NCBI GenBank assembly: GCA_002393165.1
Contig: DGIF01000053.1
Coordinates: 1-11,703 of the forward strand
Reading direction: 5' to 3'
From: Candidatus Saccharibacteria bacterium UBA3829
Lineage (GTDB): Bacteria; Patescibacteriota; Saccharimonadia; Saccharimonadales; Saccharimonadaceae
Length of the DNA stretch: 11,703 nucleotides
In this document: positions 1 to 6,165 of the stretch, in pieces
How the letters are laid out: every line of letters begins with the position of its first letter
Position numbering within the stretch: the stretch's first letter is position 1
The notes under the pieces: generated by a model
The model's database searches: none
The model's input: the letters and a program-made list of their open reading frames with translations, nothing else
What the model was told of the DNA's origin: nothing
Made by a program: the position numbers and the translations under genes

Positions 1-201
1 GAAGCTGCCGCACGGCAAGCCGCCGCTGCTGAAGCAGAACGTCAGGCCGCTGCTGAAGCAGAAGCGAGACGGCAAGCTCAGGAGGAGGCGGATCGGATCG
101 CCAGGGAACAACAGGCCACCGCTGAAGCCGCAGCGCAAAATAATGAGGGCCGAGATGCCGAGGACTGGGCAAACGGAGCCTTTAGCTTGGGGCAACCATA
201 G
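1..201 (+). CDS. C-terminal end of an Ala/Glu/Gln/Arg-rich coiled-coil protein (5' truncated by window edge)
   Basis: Frame 1 is open from the first base to a TAG at 199-201, giving 66 residues with no start inside the window. The first ~50 residues are almost entirely Ala, Glu, Gln and Arg, which is typical of a long charged alpha-helix or coiled coil. An 18-bp direct repeat (22-39 and 46-63, period 24 bp) encodes an 8-residue helical repeat resembling RQAAAEAE. The last ~18 residues lose this bias and end in AFSLGQP. No catalytic or binding motif is visible, so the function of the whole protein cannot be stated. The stop lies 33 nt before the next gene on the same strand, so the two may be cotranscribed. 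Coding status is supported by the clean open frame with biased composition and by the downstream gene's start following it. Confidence 0.75.
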   Translation, partial: EAAARQAAAAEAERQAAAEAEARRQAQEEADRIAREQQATAEAAAQNNEGRDAEDWANGAFSLGQP

Positions 202-234
202 ATTAGGATAACTGTACAAAGAAAGGAAAAAGAT

Positions 235-2403
235 ATGCGAAAGATCTCAAAACTGATTATGGCGCTGGCTGCAGCGGCCGTCTCAACCATCTTTTTGGCC
301 ACTCCGACTTTGGCTTGGGGCCCAGAACGAACCACGTATACAAACAACAATCCCGCTCCTGAAGTAACATTCAATTCGATTACCGACAACGCCGCCGTTG
401 GTGACGAGCGAAATTTTGTCCGCGTTACTGAGCTTGGGGGTTCTTCAAAAAAATACGTCGACACTCTAACAATCGAACCAGGTAAGGAATACGAAGTTTA
501 TATCTACTACCACAACAATGCCGCCTCAAACTTAAATGCTAGCGGAAAAGGTATTGCTAACGGCGTCAAGGTCTCTACGTCATACCCAACAATAGTCAGG
601 AAGGGCGAAAAAGGCATGGTTAGCGGCATTATTTCTGCAACTGACAGTAATCCGCCAAAAGTTTGGGACGAAGCTTATTTTACTACAAGCTACGACGAAG
701 TCGTTCTTCGATATAAAACTGGCACTGCCGTCATCCACAACGCCGGAAAGGTTAACGGGTCAGTTTTGTCATCGAACCTGTTCACCAAAGATGGCACCTA
801 TATTGGGATTAACACTCTTGACGGTCGAATTCCCGGTTGTGCTGAGTATTCCGGATACATTACTTACACGCTTGTCGCCGAACGCACGGCGGCCTCGTTG
901 GAAAAACAAGTTTCCCTCGATGGCAAAAACTGGTCCAACCACGTTGATGCTAAGGCCGGTGAGTATGTGACTTACAGGGTAGAGTTTATAAATGAAGGAA
1001 ACACAAAGCTCTCAAATGTGATTTTCAAGGACGCCCACAACGCTGGGCTCTCACTTCGGCCTGGCAGCACCATAGTTTATGACGTGAACAATATCAACGG
1101 AAAGGTTATCGATGACATTATAGATATTAGCGGCTATAACGTTGGCGAGGTTGCTCCTGGTGCCCTGATCCAAATTATCTACCAAGCTAAGGTTTCAAAT
1201 GATCCAGCAAAATGTAACCAGAATCTTGAGAACGTCATTAACGCAGAATATAATTCAGATACAAACATTAATGACGACGCCTCAGTTTCTGTAGTATGTG
1301 ACGAGCCCGAACCAGAACCCCCTCATGGCTCGATCAAGAAAACCGCTTCCAAAGCCAACCTTACCCCAGGCGAGGAAGTCGAGTTTAGGCTTGCAATCAA
1401 AAATACTGGTAGCGTTGCCCTTACGAATGTGGTCGTAAAAGACGCTTTGCCGGCAGGCCTGACTTTCGTTCGGGGTAGCGCACGGCTTATCGGTATGGGT
1501 AATAACCCTAACGCTAGTCTGCACGTCACGGACGATTTAGTCACTACAGGCTATAATATTAGCCGCATCGAAGCCGGCAAGACAGTATATGTCACTTATC
1601 GCGCTAAAGCAACCGGCGATTTTAACTGTGAAGGAACCGCAGTCACCAACACGGCAACCATTACCTACGACAACATTCAGCCATCCGATAACGGCAACAC
1701 AACAGCCTCTACCACCGTTGTCATTAAAAAGACTGACGGTTGTGATGAGCCGGAACCAAATCCAGAAGATCCTCACGGCTCGATCGAAAAGACCACCGCG
1801 AAGGCTACCGCCACTCCGGGCGAAGAAATTGAGTTCAAGATTATTATCAAGAATACTAGCGCCGTCGAGCTCACCAACGTCGTCGTAAAGGACGTTTTAC
1901 CGACTGGCCTGGCGCTTATCAGCGGCAGCGCGCAACTCTCCAGCGGCGACCCGGCCACAACAACCAACATCCCAGACGAAATTGTCACCACTGGCTACAA
2001 TATTGGTCGTATCGGCGCCGGTGAAACAGTCACCATCACCTATCGCGTCAAAGTCGACGAAGGCTTTGATTGTGTCGGTTCTTCCGTCACCAATACCGCC
2101 AGCTTCACTTACGATGGCGACCAAACTTCTTCTGACCACACTGCATCGTCTACGGTCACAGTCAAAAAGGTCGACGGCTGCAACACAGAGCCTGATCGTC
2201 CGACTGAGATTGTAAACACCGGACCGCTCGAGATCACGATGGCCGTTGTCATCATCGCGGCAATCGCTGGCGCCGGCGGCTACTACTGGTACACTCATCG
2301 CACCTTGAAGACCGTTGAGAATAAAATTTCTGGCAAGTCTTCTAATTCAGGTTCCGATGATATCGATCCGAAATCACCAGCTAGCCCTTCCCAAAATGCC
2401 TAA
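235..2403 (+). CDS. Secreted, membrane-anchored surface protein with three DUF11 repeats
   Basis: The 722-residue protein starts at an ATG 8 nt after GAAAGGA (221-227). Residues 1-27 are a signal peptide (KISK, then an Ala-rich core, then TLA before W28). Residues 28-215 form an N-terminal region opening WGPER, which I recognise as typical of Saccharibacteria surface proteins. Three DUF11 (Ig-like beta-sandwich) repeats follow from about residues 218, 364 and 514. Repeats 2 and 3 are very similar (SIxKTxxKA, TPGEExEF, LTNVVVKDxLPxGL, TGYNIxRI) and the first is diverged. Acidic Pro/Glu linkers separate them. Each repeat carries one cysteine pair, 28, 38 and 36 residues apart, suggesting an internal disulfide. 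Residues 659-663 (IVNTG) precede a membrane helix (about 665-685) and a 37-residue polar tail, resembling a degenerate sortase signal. DUF11 proteins are generally envelope or stalk structures, so a surface adhesive or scaffold role is inferred. Confidence 0.9.
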   Translation: MRKISKLIMALAAAAVSTIFLATPTLAWGPERTTYTNNNPAPEVTFNSITDNAAVGDERNFVRVTELGGSSKKYVDTLTIEPGKEYEVYIYYHNNAASNLNASGKGIANGVKVSTSYPTIVRKGEKGMVSGIISATDSNPPKVWDEAYFTTSYDEVVLRYKTGTAVIHNAGKVNGSVLSSNLFTKDGTYIGINTLDGRIPGCAEYSGYITYTLVAERTAASLEKQVSLDGKNWSNHVDAKAGEYVTYRVEFINEGNTKLSNVIFKDAHNAGLSLRPGSTIVYDVNNINGKVIDDIIDISGYNVGEVAPGALIQIIYQAKVSNDPAKCNQNLENVINAEYNSDTNINDDASVSVVCDEPEPEPPHGSIKKTASKANLTPGEEVEFRLAIKNTGSVALTNVVVKDALPAGLTFVRGSARLIGMGNNPNASLHVTDDLVTTGYNISRIEAGKTVYVTYRAKATGDFNCEGTAVTNTATITYDNIQPSDNGNTTASTTVVIKKTDGCDEPEPNPEDPHGSIEKTTAKATATPGEEIEFKIIIKNTSAVELTNVVVKDVLPTGLALISGSAQLSSGDPATTTNIPDEIVTTGYNIGRIGAGETVTITYRVKVDEGFDCVGSSVTNTASFTYDGDQTSSDHTASSTVTVKKVDGCNTEPDRPTEIVNTGPLEITMAVVIIAAIAGAGGYYWYTHRTLKTVENKISGKSSNSGSDDIDPKSPASPSQNA

Positions 2404-2416
2404 AGTGTGATATAAT
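2388..2416 (+). promoter_or_regulatory. Promoter of rplU (extended -10)
   Basis: TATAAT at 2411-2416 is preceded by TG at 2408-2409, making an extended -10 (TGATATAAT). TTCCCA at 2388-2393 lies exactly 17 bp upstream and matches 4 of 6 bases of the -35 consensus. The -35 sits inside the last codons of the DUF11 gene. The expected start near 2423 gives a leader of about 18 nt containing the AAAGGA ribosome site before the rplU ATG. Confidence 0.75.
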
Positions 2417-2440
2417 GACACAAGTTAACAAAGGAACAAT

Positions 2441-2749
2441 ATGAAGAAAGCAGTTATCCTCGTTGGCGGGAAGCAATACCTCGTCGAGGAAAAAGAGACC
2501 CTACGGGTGGACCTCCTCCCGGCAGGCACTAAAGAGCTCGAAACTGATGCTTTACTCGTAATTGATGGCGACAAGACTACTGTCGGCACCCCTACGGTCA
2601 AAGGCGTTAAGGTTTCAGCCAAGGTTAAGACCGAGAAGGTCGCTGGCGACAAGGTCCGCGTGATCCGCTACCACTCCAAGAAGCGTGTCCACAAAGAGAC
2701 CGGCCACCGCCAGAAATACTCTGAGATTGAAATCGTATCAATCAAATAA
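2441..2749 (+). CDS. rplU: 50S ribosomal protein L21
   Basis: The 102-residue protein is full length for bacterial L21 (about 100-104). The family signature is clear: the N-terminal AVILVGGKQYLVEE matches the GGKQY motif, VGTP sits mid-protein, and a basic C-terminal segment (RYHSKKRVHKETGHRQKYSEIEI) matches the 23S rRNA-contacting GHRQ tail. L21 is an early-assembly large-subunit protein that binds 23S rRNA next to L20. The start has AAAGGA 6 nt upstream and its own promoter at 2388-2416. In many bacteria rplU is followed by rpmA (L27); here it is followed by a long inverted repeat and parA, so the usual rplU-rpmA pair is split. The TAA stop overlaps the first bases of that inverted repeat. 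Confidence 0.97.
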   Translation: MKKAVILVGGKQYLVEEKETLRVDLLPAGTKELETDALLVIDGDKTTVGTPTVKGVKVSAKVKTEKVAGDKVRVIRYHSKKRVHKETGHRQKYSEIEIVSIK

Positions 2750-2902
2750 AAAATAAACCAACTTGAGTGAACATTGAGCGAACCCGATAATTCGAGCAAT
2801 TTCACAGGACGAGCACGGTACTGAAATACCGGCGCAGTCCTGCCTGAAATTGTGAGAATTATCGGACGTGAAGCGAAGGTGAGCGAAAGTGGTTTATTTT
2901 TT
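2748..2902. repeat. 155-nt long imperfect inverted repeat (candidate structured RNA, bidirectional terminator or MITE-like element)
   Basis: The two halves pair in nested order. An outer stem of 13 perfect bp joins 2748-2760 to 2890-2902 (AAAAAATAAACCA arm), and ACTT/AAGT extends it with a one-base bulge. A purine-rich internal loop of about 19 nt per side follows. The middle stem is 10 perfect bp (2784-2793 with 2856-2865), the next 8 bp (2797-2804 with 2845-2852), the next 6 bp (2805-2810 with 2837-2842) after a CC bulge. The tip is CGGTA/TACCG (2816-2820 with 2827-2831) closed by CTGAAA. This gives about 45 pairs in one rod. Both ends carry A/T tracts, so a transcript from either side would end in a U-rich run after a stem. 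The element starts at the rplU stop and ends just before the parA promoter, so it may terminate rplU transcription. Its length and complexity exceed an ordinary terminator. Confidence 0.85.
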
Positions 2903-2904
2903 AT
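2890..2904 (+). terminator. U-rich end of the rplU 3' hairpin, possible terminator
   Basis: The right arm of the outer stem (TGGTTTATTTTTT) is U-rich when transcribed and follows directly on the long hairpin. It could end rplU transcripts. It is not a classic terminator, because the U-tract is itself part of the closing stem and that closing stem is A/T-rich. The reverse strand has the same layout, so termination in both directions is possible. Confidence 0.4.
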
Positions 2905-2912
2905 CGCATTAA

Positions 2913-2921
2913 TGTTATAAT
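2913..2921 (+). promoter_or_regulatory. Extended -10 promoter of parA, giving a nearly leaderless mRNA
   Basis: TGTTATAAT at 2913-2921 is a perfect -10 hexamer (2916-2921) with the TG extension. No good -35 exists; TTTATT at 17 bp matches only 3 of 6. The predicted start (about 2928) is only about 4 nt before the parA ATG at 2932. No Shine-Dalgarno sequence lies in the gap. Confidence 0.75.
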
Positions 2922-2931
2922 CACAATCAGT

Positions 2932-3708
2932 ATGAGTGCGAAGGTAATTTGTGTTACAAACCAGAAAGGTGGCGTAGGGAAGACCACGACGGCCGTCAAT
3001 ACATGCTATTATCTCGCTAAGAATAGGAAGAAAACTCTCCTCATCGATTTCGACCCCCAGGGCAACGCCAGCTCCGGCCTTGGCATTGATAAGACCGATA
3101 CTAAGCGGCTAGGCTTTACTATGACCGAGGTTATTACCGGCACGCACAAGTTAAAAGACGCTATCCGCCACACCAAATACAAGAACTTTGATATTGCTCC
3201 GGCCACGCCCGAACTTGCCAATGCTGAGGTCGAGATCACCAATCAGCAGAAGAAATTTACTCGTCTCCGCAACGCCGTCAATGAGGTACGAGACGATTAC
3301 GACTACATCTTAATCGACCTACCACCGTCGCTCTCCCTGCTCACCGTAAATGGCATGATCGCCAGCGATTATCTCCTCTTGCCGGTTCAGACCGAATTCT
3401 ACGCTCTTGAAGGCGTTGCCCAGCTTCTCGAATCCATGAAGCTCGTCATGAAACAGGCCAACCCCAACCTCAGGCTCCTGGGTGTCGTGGCTACCATGTA
3501 CGACAAGCGCACGAGCCTCTCGCCCCAGGTCTTCAACGAAATTAAGAAGTACTTCAAAGACCTCACCTTCAAAACCACTATTCCGCGCAACGTTCGTCTT
3601 GCGGAGGCTCCATCTCACGGCGTACCAGTTGGCGCGTATGACAAATTTAGCAAGGGCGCCAAAGCCTACAAAGATTTTACTCATGAATTGGAGGAAAGAA
3701 CCAAATGA
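2932..3708 (+). CDS. parA: ParA/Soj chromosome-partitioning ATPase
   Basis: The 258-residue protein has the normal size of chromosomal ParA (Soj). It opens directly with the deviant Walker A motif KGGVGKTT (residues 12-19, signature Lys12 and catalytic Lys17), so it lacks the N-terminal HTH of plasmid type Ia ParA. The A' motif LLIDFDPQGN (36-45) supplies Asp41, and Walker B is ILIDLPPS with Asp129. ParA dimerises on ATP, binds DNA nonspecifically and is stimulated by ParB to hydrolyse ATP, moving the origin region. parB follows with a 4-nt ATGA overlap, so the two are translationally coupled. The start is fixed by the Walker A distance. It has no ribosome site but an extended -10 immediately upstream, suggesting a leaderless message. 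Confidence 0.96.
   Translation: MSAKVICVTNQKGGVGKTTTAVNTCYYLAKNRKKTLLIDFDPQGNASSGLGIDKTDTKRLGFTMTEVITGTHKLKDAIRHTKYKNFDIAPATPELANAEVEITNQQKKFTRLRNAVNEVRDDYDYILIDLPPSLSLLTVNGMIASDYLLLPVQTEFYALEGVAQLLESMKLVMKQANPNLRLLGVVATMYDKRTSLSPQVFNEIKKYFKDLTFKTTIPRNVRLAEAPSHGVPVGAYDKFSKGAKAYKDFTHELEERTK
3690..3694 (+). promoter_or_regulatory. Shine-Dalgarno of parB inside parA
   Basis: GGAGG lies 10 nt before the parB ATG, within the last codons of parA. It supports the ATG at 3705 as the parB start, overlapping the parA TGA. Confidence 0.7.
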
Positions 3709-4553
3709 CAGCAGCAAAAGGTCTCGGTCGTGGTTTTGAATCGCTCATCCCGACCGATCTCGTCGATGAAGAATTTGATCTCACGGCGAGCGAAGAAAGA
3801 GGCGAGCTTCGCCAACTAAAAATTAAAGATATCCACCCGGACACCGAGCAGCCGCGTCGCGATTTCAGCGAAGAAGCTTTGAATGCTCTTGCTGCTTCGA
3901 TCAAAGAGCACGGTGTCTTGCAACCAATCGTCGTCACAAAAGAAGACGGCAAATATAAAATAGTTGCCGGCGAGCGTCGTTGGCGTGCTTCTGAAATCGC
4001 TGGGCTCGACAAAATCCCCGCCATCATCCGGACTTTAGACTCACAGAATCGCCTAGAGCTCTCCATCATCGAAAACGCTCAACGTGAAGACTTGAACCCG
4101 CTAGAGCTTGCTACCGCTTATGCTAAGCTCCAATCCCAGTTCAACCTCACCACTAAAGATATTGCAACGAAGGTTGGCAAATCCGAACCGTCCATCATGG
4201 GCACTCTCCGCCTCCTCAATCTTCCCGAGTCCGCCAAGAAAACCATGGTTGAGCACAAACTTAGCGAATCCGTGATGCGCCCGCTAGTTGCCCAGGACGA
4301 GGCTTTCATCAACAAGGTCCTCCCCAAGATCGTCAAAGAAGGTTGGACTTCGCAACGCGTCGAGCGTTATGTCCAAGACACCAAAAAGAAGTCCAGCGCC
4401 TCCCTCATCAAACTTACCAAATACCACAAAGACGAAGATGCTATCGCCGCGAAATACGGCGCCAAAGTTAAGATCTCCGGTCATTCCATCACCTTCAAGG
4501 TTCGCTCGGACGCTGCTATCCAAGACCTGATCAAACAACTCTTAGACAGATAA
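3705..4553 (+). CDS. parB: ParB/Spo0J chromosome-partitioning CTPase, DNA-binding
   Basis: The 282-residue protein has the full Spo0J layout. The basic N-terminal box KGLGRGFESLIP (residues 5-16) is the ParA-stimulating tail. The ParB/Srx-type CTP-binding domain contains GERRWRAS (89-96) and ENAQRE (123-128, followed by DLNPLE). The central HTH lies around residues 149-172 (KDIATKVGKSEPSIMGTL), and the C-terminal ~50 residues fit the dimerisation domain. ParB loads at parS, spreads as a CTP clamp and activates ParA. No canonical parS (TGTTTCACGTGAAACA) was found in the window. ATG overlaps the parA stop and is served by the GGAGG at 3690. The gene ends 36 nt before rel, with an intervening extended -10. 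Confidence 0.96.
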   Translation: MTAAKGLGRGFESLIPTDLVDEEFDLTASEERGELRQLKIKDIHPDTEQPRRDFSEEALNALAASIKEHGVLQPIVVTKEDGKYKIVAGERRWRASEIAGLDKIPAIIRTLDSQNRLELSIIENAQREDLNPLELATAYAKLQSQFNLTTKDIATKVGKSEPSIMGTLRLLNLPESAKKTMVEHKLSESVMRPLVAQDEAFINKVLPKIVKEGWTSQRVERYVQDTKKKSSASLIKLTKYHKDEDAIAAKYGAKVKISGHSITFKVRSDAAIQDLIKQLLDR

Positions 4554-4573
4554 AGGCGACACGGCGCATCGCA

Positions 4574-4582
4574 TGTTATAAT
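4574..4582 (+). promoter_or_regulatory. Extended -10 promoter of rel, giving a leaderless mRNA
   Basis: TGTTATAAT is identical to the parA -10 element. The hexamer 4577-4582 ends 7 nt before the rel ATG (4590), so the expected transcription start falls on or one base before the A of the start codon. No -35 is recognisable at 16-18 bp and no ribosome site exists. Confidence 0.75.
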
Positions 4583-4589
4583 ATATAGC

Positions 4590-6068
4590 ATGAAACCGGA
4601 TTCCGAACGCGTCAAGCACGCGATTGAAGTAGCGACTAAGGCCCACGAAGGCCAGTTTCGCAAGACCGGCGAGCCCTACATCATCCACCCATTAGCGGTT
4701 AAGAAAATTTTAACCGAGTGGGGCATGGATGAAGACACTATTATTGCCGGAATTTTGCATGATACTGTCGAAGACACCGATCTCACACTCAAAGATATTA
4801 AGCATGAGTTTGGCGAGTCGGTCGCCTTTCTTGTCGATGGCACCACCAAGCTCTCGGCTGCTCGCAACGGCATGCGCGACATCGACACTTATCTTCCGGA
4901 GACCAAGGATAATTTCTTGAGACTAATGATCGCGCTCGGTAGCGACATCAGAGTTCTCATCATCAAGCTTGCCGACCGCCTTCACAATCTTCGCACCCTC
5001 TCTGCTCTTCCGCCAGACAAGCAGAAGAAAATTGCCAAAGAAAGCCTCGAGGTTTTTGCACCGCTTGCCGACCGTCTCAACATGGGACTTCTTCGCGTTG
5101 AGATGGCTGACCTTGCTTTCAAATACGTCGACCCCCGCCGCTACGAAGAGCTCAAGAACCTGATTGAAAAATACAATAAGTCTGCCGCTGGCTCACTCAA
5201 AAAAATTGAGCAGGAGGTTGGGGCCGCTTTAAGGAAAGAAAAAATTCATTTTGAAATTTCTGGTCGCGTCAAATCAGTTTACTCTCTTCACAAAAAGCTC
5301 GCCAAACACAATCAAAACATGGGCGAGATCTACGACCTTACGGCCCTTCGTGTTATTGTTGACGATATTACCGATTGCTACCTTGCTCTTGGCGTTGTTC
5401 ACTCACTCTATACGCCGATGGGTGGTCGCATCAAAGATTACATTGCCGTTCCTAAGCAGAACGGTTATCAATCACTCCATACTACCGTTATCACTAAAGA
5501 TAAGCACATCGTCGAGTTTCAGATTCGCACTAAAGAAATGCACGAATACGCTGAGCGCGGTCTTGCCGCCAGCTTCTATTACAATGAGCAAAAACTCACC
5601 GAAAACTATAAAAAAGGGAAGATCGAGCACCTTCCAACTAATCTCCTCTGGATTACTGAACTGCAAATGACCGCCGCCAAGCTCCGCGAGGGCAAGAAGG
5701 TCGACTTAAAGAAGCTCAGGTTAAACCTTTTTGCCGATAAAATCTTCGTTTATACTCCGAAGGGAGACATTATCGACCTGCCTAAAGGCTCACTCCCACT
5801 CGACTTTGCTTACAGTCTTCACTCTGAAATCGGCGATCACGTGGTCGGCGTGAAAATCAACGGTAAGATGAGCAACCTGAACAAAAAATTAGAACAAGGC
5901 GACGTCGTAGAAATTCTCACCTCTAAGAACCAGACTCCAAAACAAAACTGGCTGGATAAGATAATTACTCCGCATGCTCGCCAAAAGCTCATTCGCGCCC
6001 TTCGTCTTAAGAGCGAAAAAGACAAAGAAAAACCCGATCAACATATCCCGCCCGCTAAAAAGAAGTAG
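4590..6068 (+). CDS. rel: Bifunctional (p)ppGpp synthetase/hydrolase Rel lacking the ACT region
   Basis: This protein makes and degrades the alarmone (p)ppGpp. The N-terminal HD hydrolase domain shows HEGQFRKTGEPYIIHP, then LHDTVEDT with His57-Asp58 and Glu61-Asp62, then KLADRLHNLRTL. The synthetase domain (about 225-345) has YDLTALR with Asp249, GRIKDYIAVPK, NGYQSLHTT (Tyr293) and EFQIRT with Glu309. The RIKD sequence is the RxKD form found in bifunctional Rel enzymes rather than the ExDD of monofunctional RelA. A TGS domain occupies about 384-446 (VYTPKGDIIDLPKGS through LEQGDVVEILTS). The protein ends at 492, about 230 residues short of full-length Rel (around 730), so most of the helical region, the zinc-finger/RIS domain and the ACT domain are missing. 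The C-terminus is natural, Lys-rich and followed by a good promoter, so it does not look like a frameshift. The shortening could alter ribosome sensing. Confidence 0.95.
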   Translation: MKPDSERVKHAIEVATKAHEGQFRKTGEPYIIHPLAVKKILTEWGMDEDTIIAGILHDTVEDTDLTLKDIKHEFGESVAFLVDGTTKLSAARNGMRDIDTYLPETKDNFLRLMIALGSDIRVLIIKLADRLHNLRTLSALPPDKQKKIAKESLEVFAPLADRLNMGLLRVEMADLAFKYVDPRRYEELKNLIEKYNKSAAGSLKKIEQEVGAALRKEKIHFEISGRVKSVYSLHKKLAKHNQNMGEIYDLTALRVIVDDITDCYLALGVVHSLYTPMGGRIKDYIAVPKQNGYQSLHTTVITKDKHIVEFQIRTKEMHEYAERGLAASFYYNEQKLTENYKKGKIEHLPTNLLWITELQMTAAKLREGKKVDLKKLRLNLFADKIFVYTPKGDIIDLPKGSLPLDFAYSLHSEIGDHVVGVKINGKMSNLNKKLEQGDVVEILTSKNQTPKQNWLDKIITPHARQKLIRALRLKSEKDKEKPDQHIPPAKKK

Positions 6069-6097
6069 GGCGGACGGTGGTCGAGTAGAGGGCCTAA

Positions 6098-6126
6098 TTG
6101 ACAAATTCAAAATTGTCGTGTATTAT
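6098..6126 (+). promoter_or_regulatory. Strong sigma-70-type promoter of the LRR surface protein
   Basis: A perfect TTGACA (6098-6103), a 17-bp spacer and TATTAT (6121-6126, 5 of 6) make this the best promoter in the window. The predicted start near 6133 gives a leader of about 33 nt. It suggests high expression of the downstream surface protein. Confidence 0.85.
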
Positions 6127-6154
6127 CTAACCATAAAGGTTAAAAACCAGGACG

Positions 6155-6160
6155 AAAGGA
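6155..6160 (+). promoter_or_regulatory. Ribosome-binding site deciding the LRR protein start
   Basis: AAAGGA lies 5 nt before ATG 6166. It and the promoter at 6098 select this start over an in-frame ATG at 5974, which lies inside rel and would put 64 extra residues ahead of the signal peptide. Confidence 0.75.
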
Positions 6161-6165
6161 TTAAA

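Noticed and set aside
1897..2298. 133-codon minus-strand frame opposite the third DUF11 repeat
   Set aside because: It is a composition shadow of the DUF11 gene with no start signal or recognisable protein.
2748..2902. Calling the inverted repeat 6S RNA
   Set aside because: Only the overall rod-and-bubble shape fits; no conserved 6S bubble sequence or independent promoter is visible, so it is left as an unassigned element.
2932..3708. Alternative genetic code (TGA as Gly) as in Gracilibacteria
   Set aside because: parA uses TGA as its stop at the expected family length, and no frame here needs in-frame TGA.
5838..5843. CACGTG core, like the centre of a parS site
   Set aside because: The flanks (GAT and GTC) do not match TGTTT...AAACA, and it lies in conserved rel TGS coding sequence.
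5974..6165. Upstream in-frame ATG that would lengthen the LRR protein by 64 residues
   Set aside because: It overlaps rel and precedes the promoter at 6098, and it would bury the signal peptide; ATG 6166 has AAAGGA and an ideal signal sequence.
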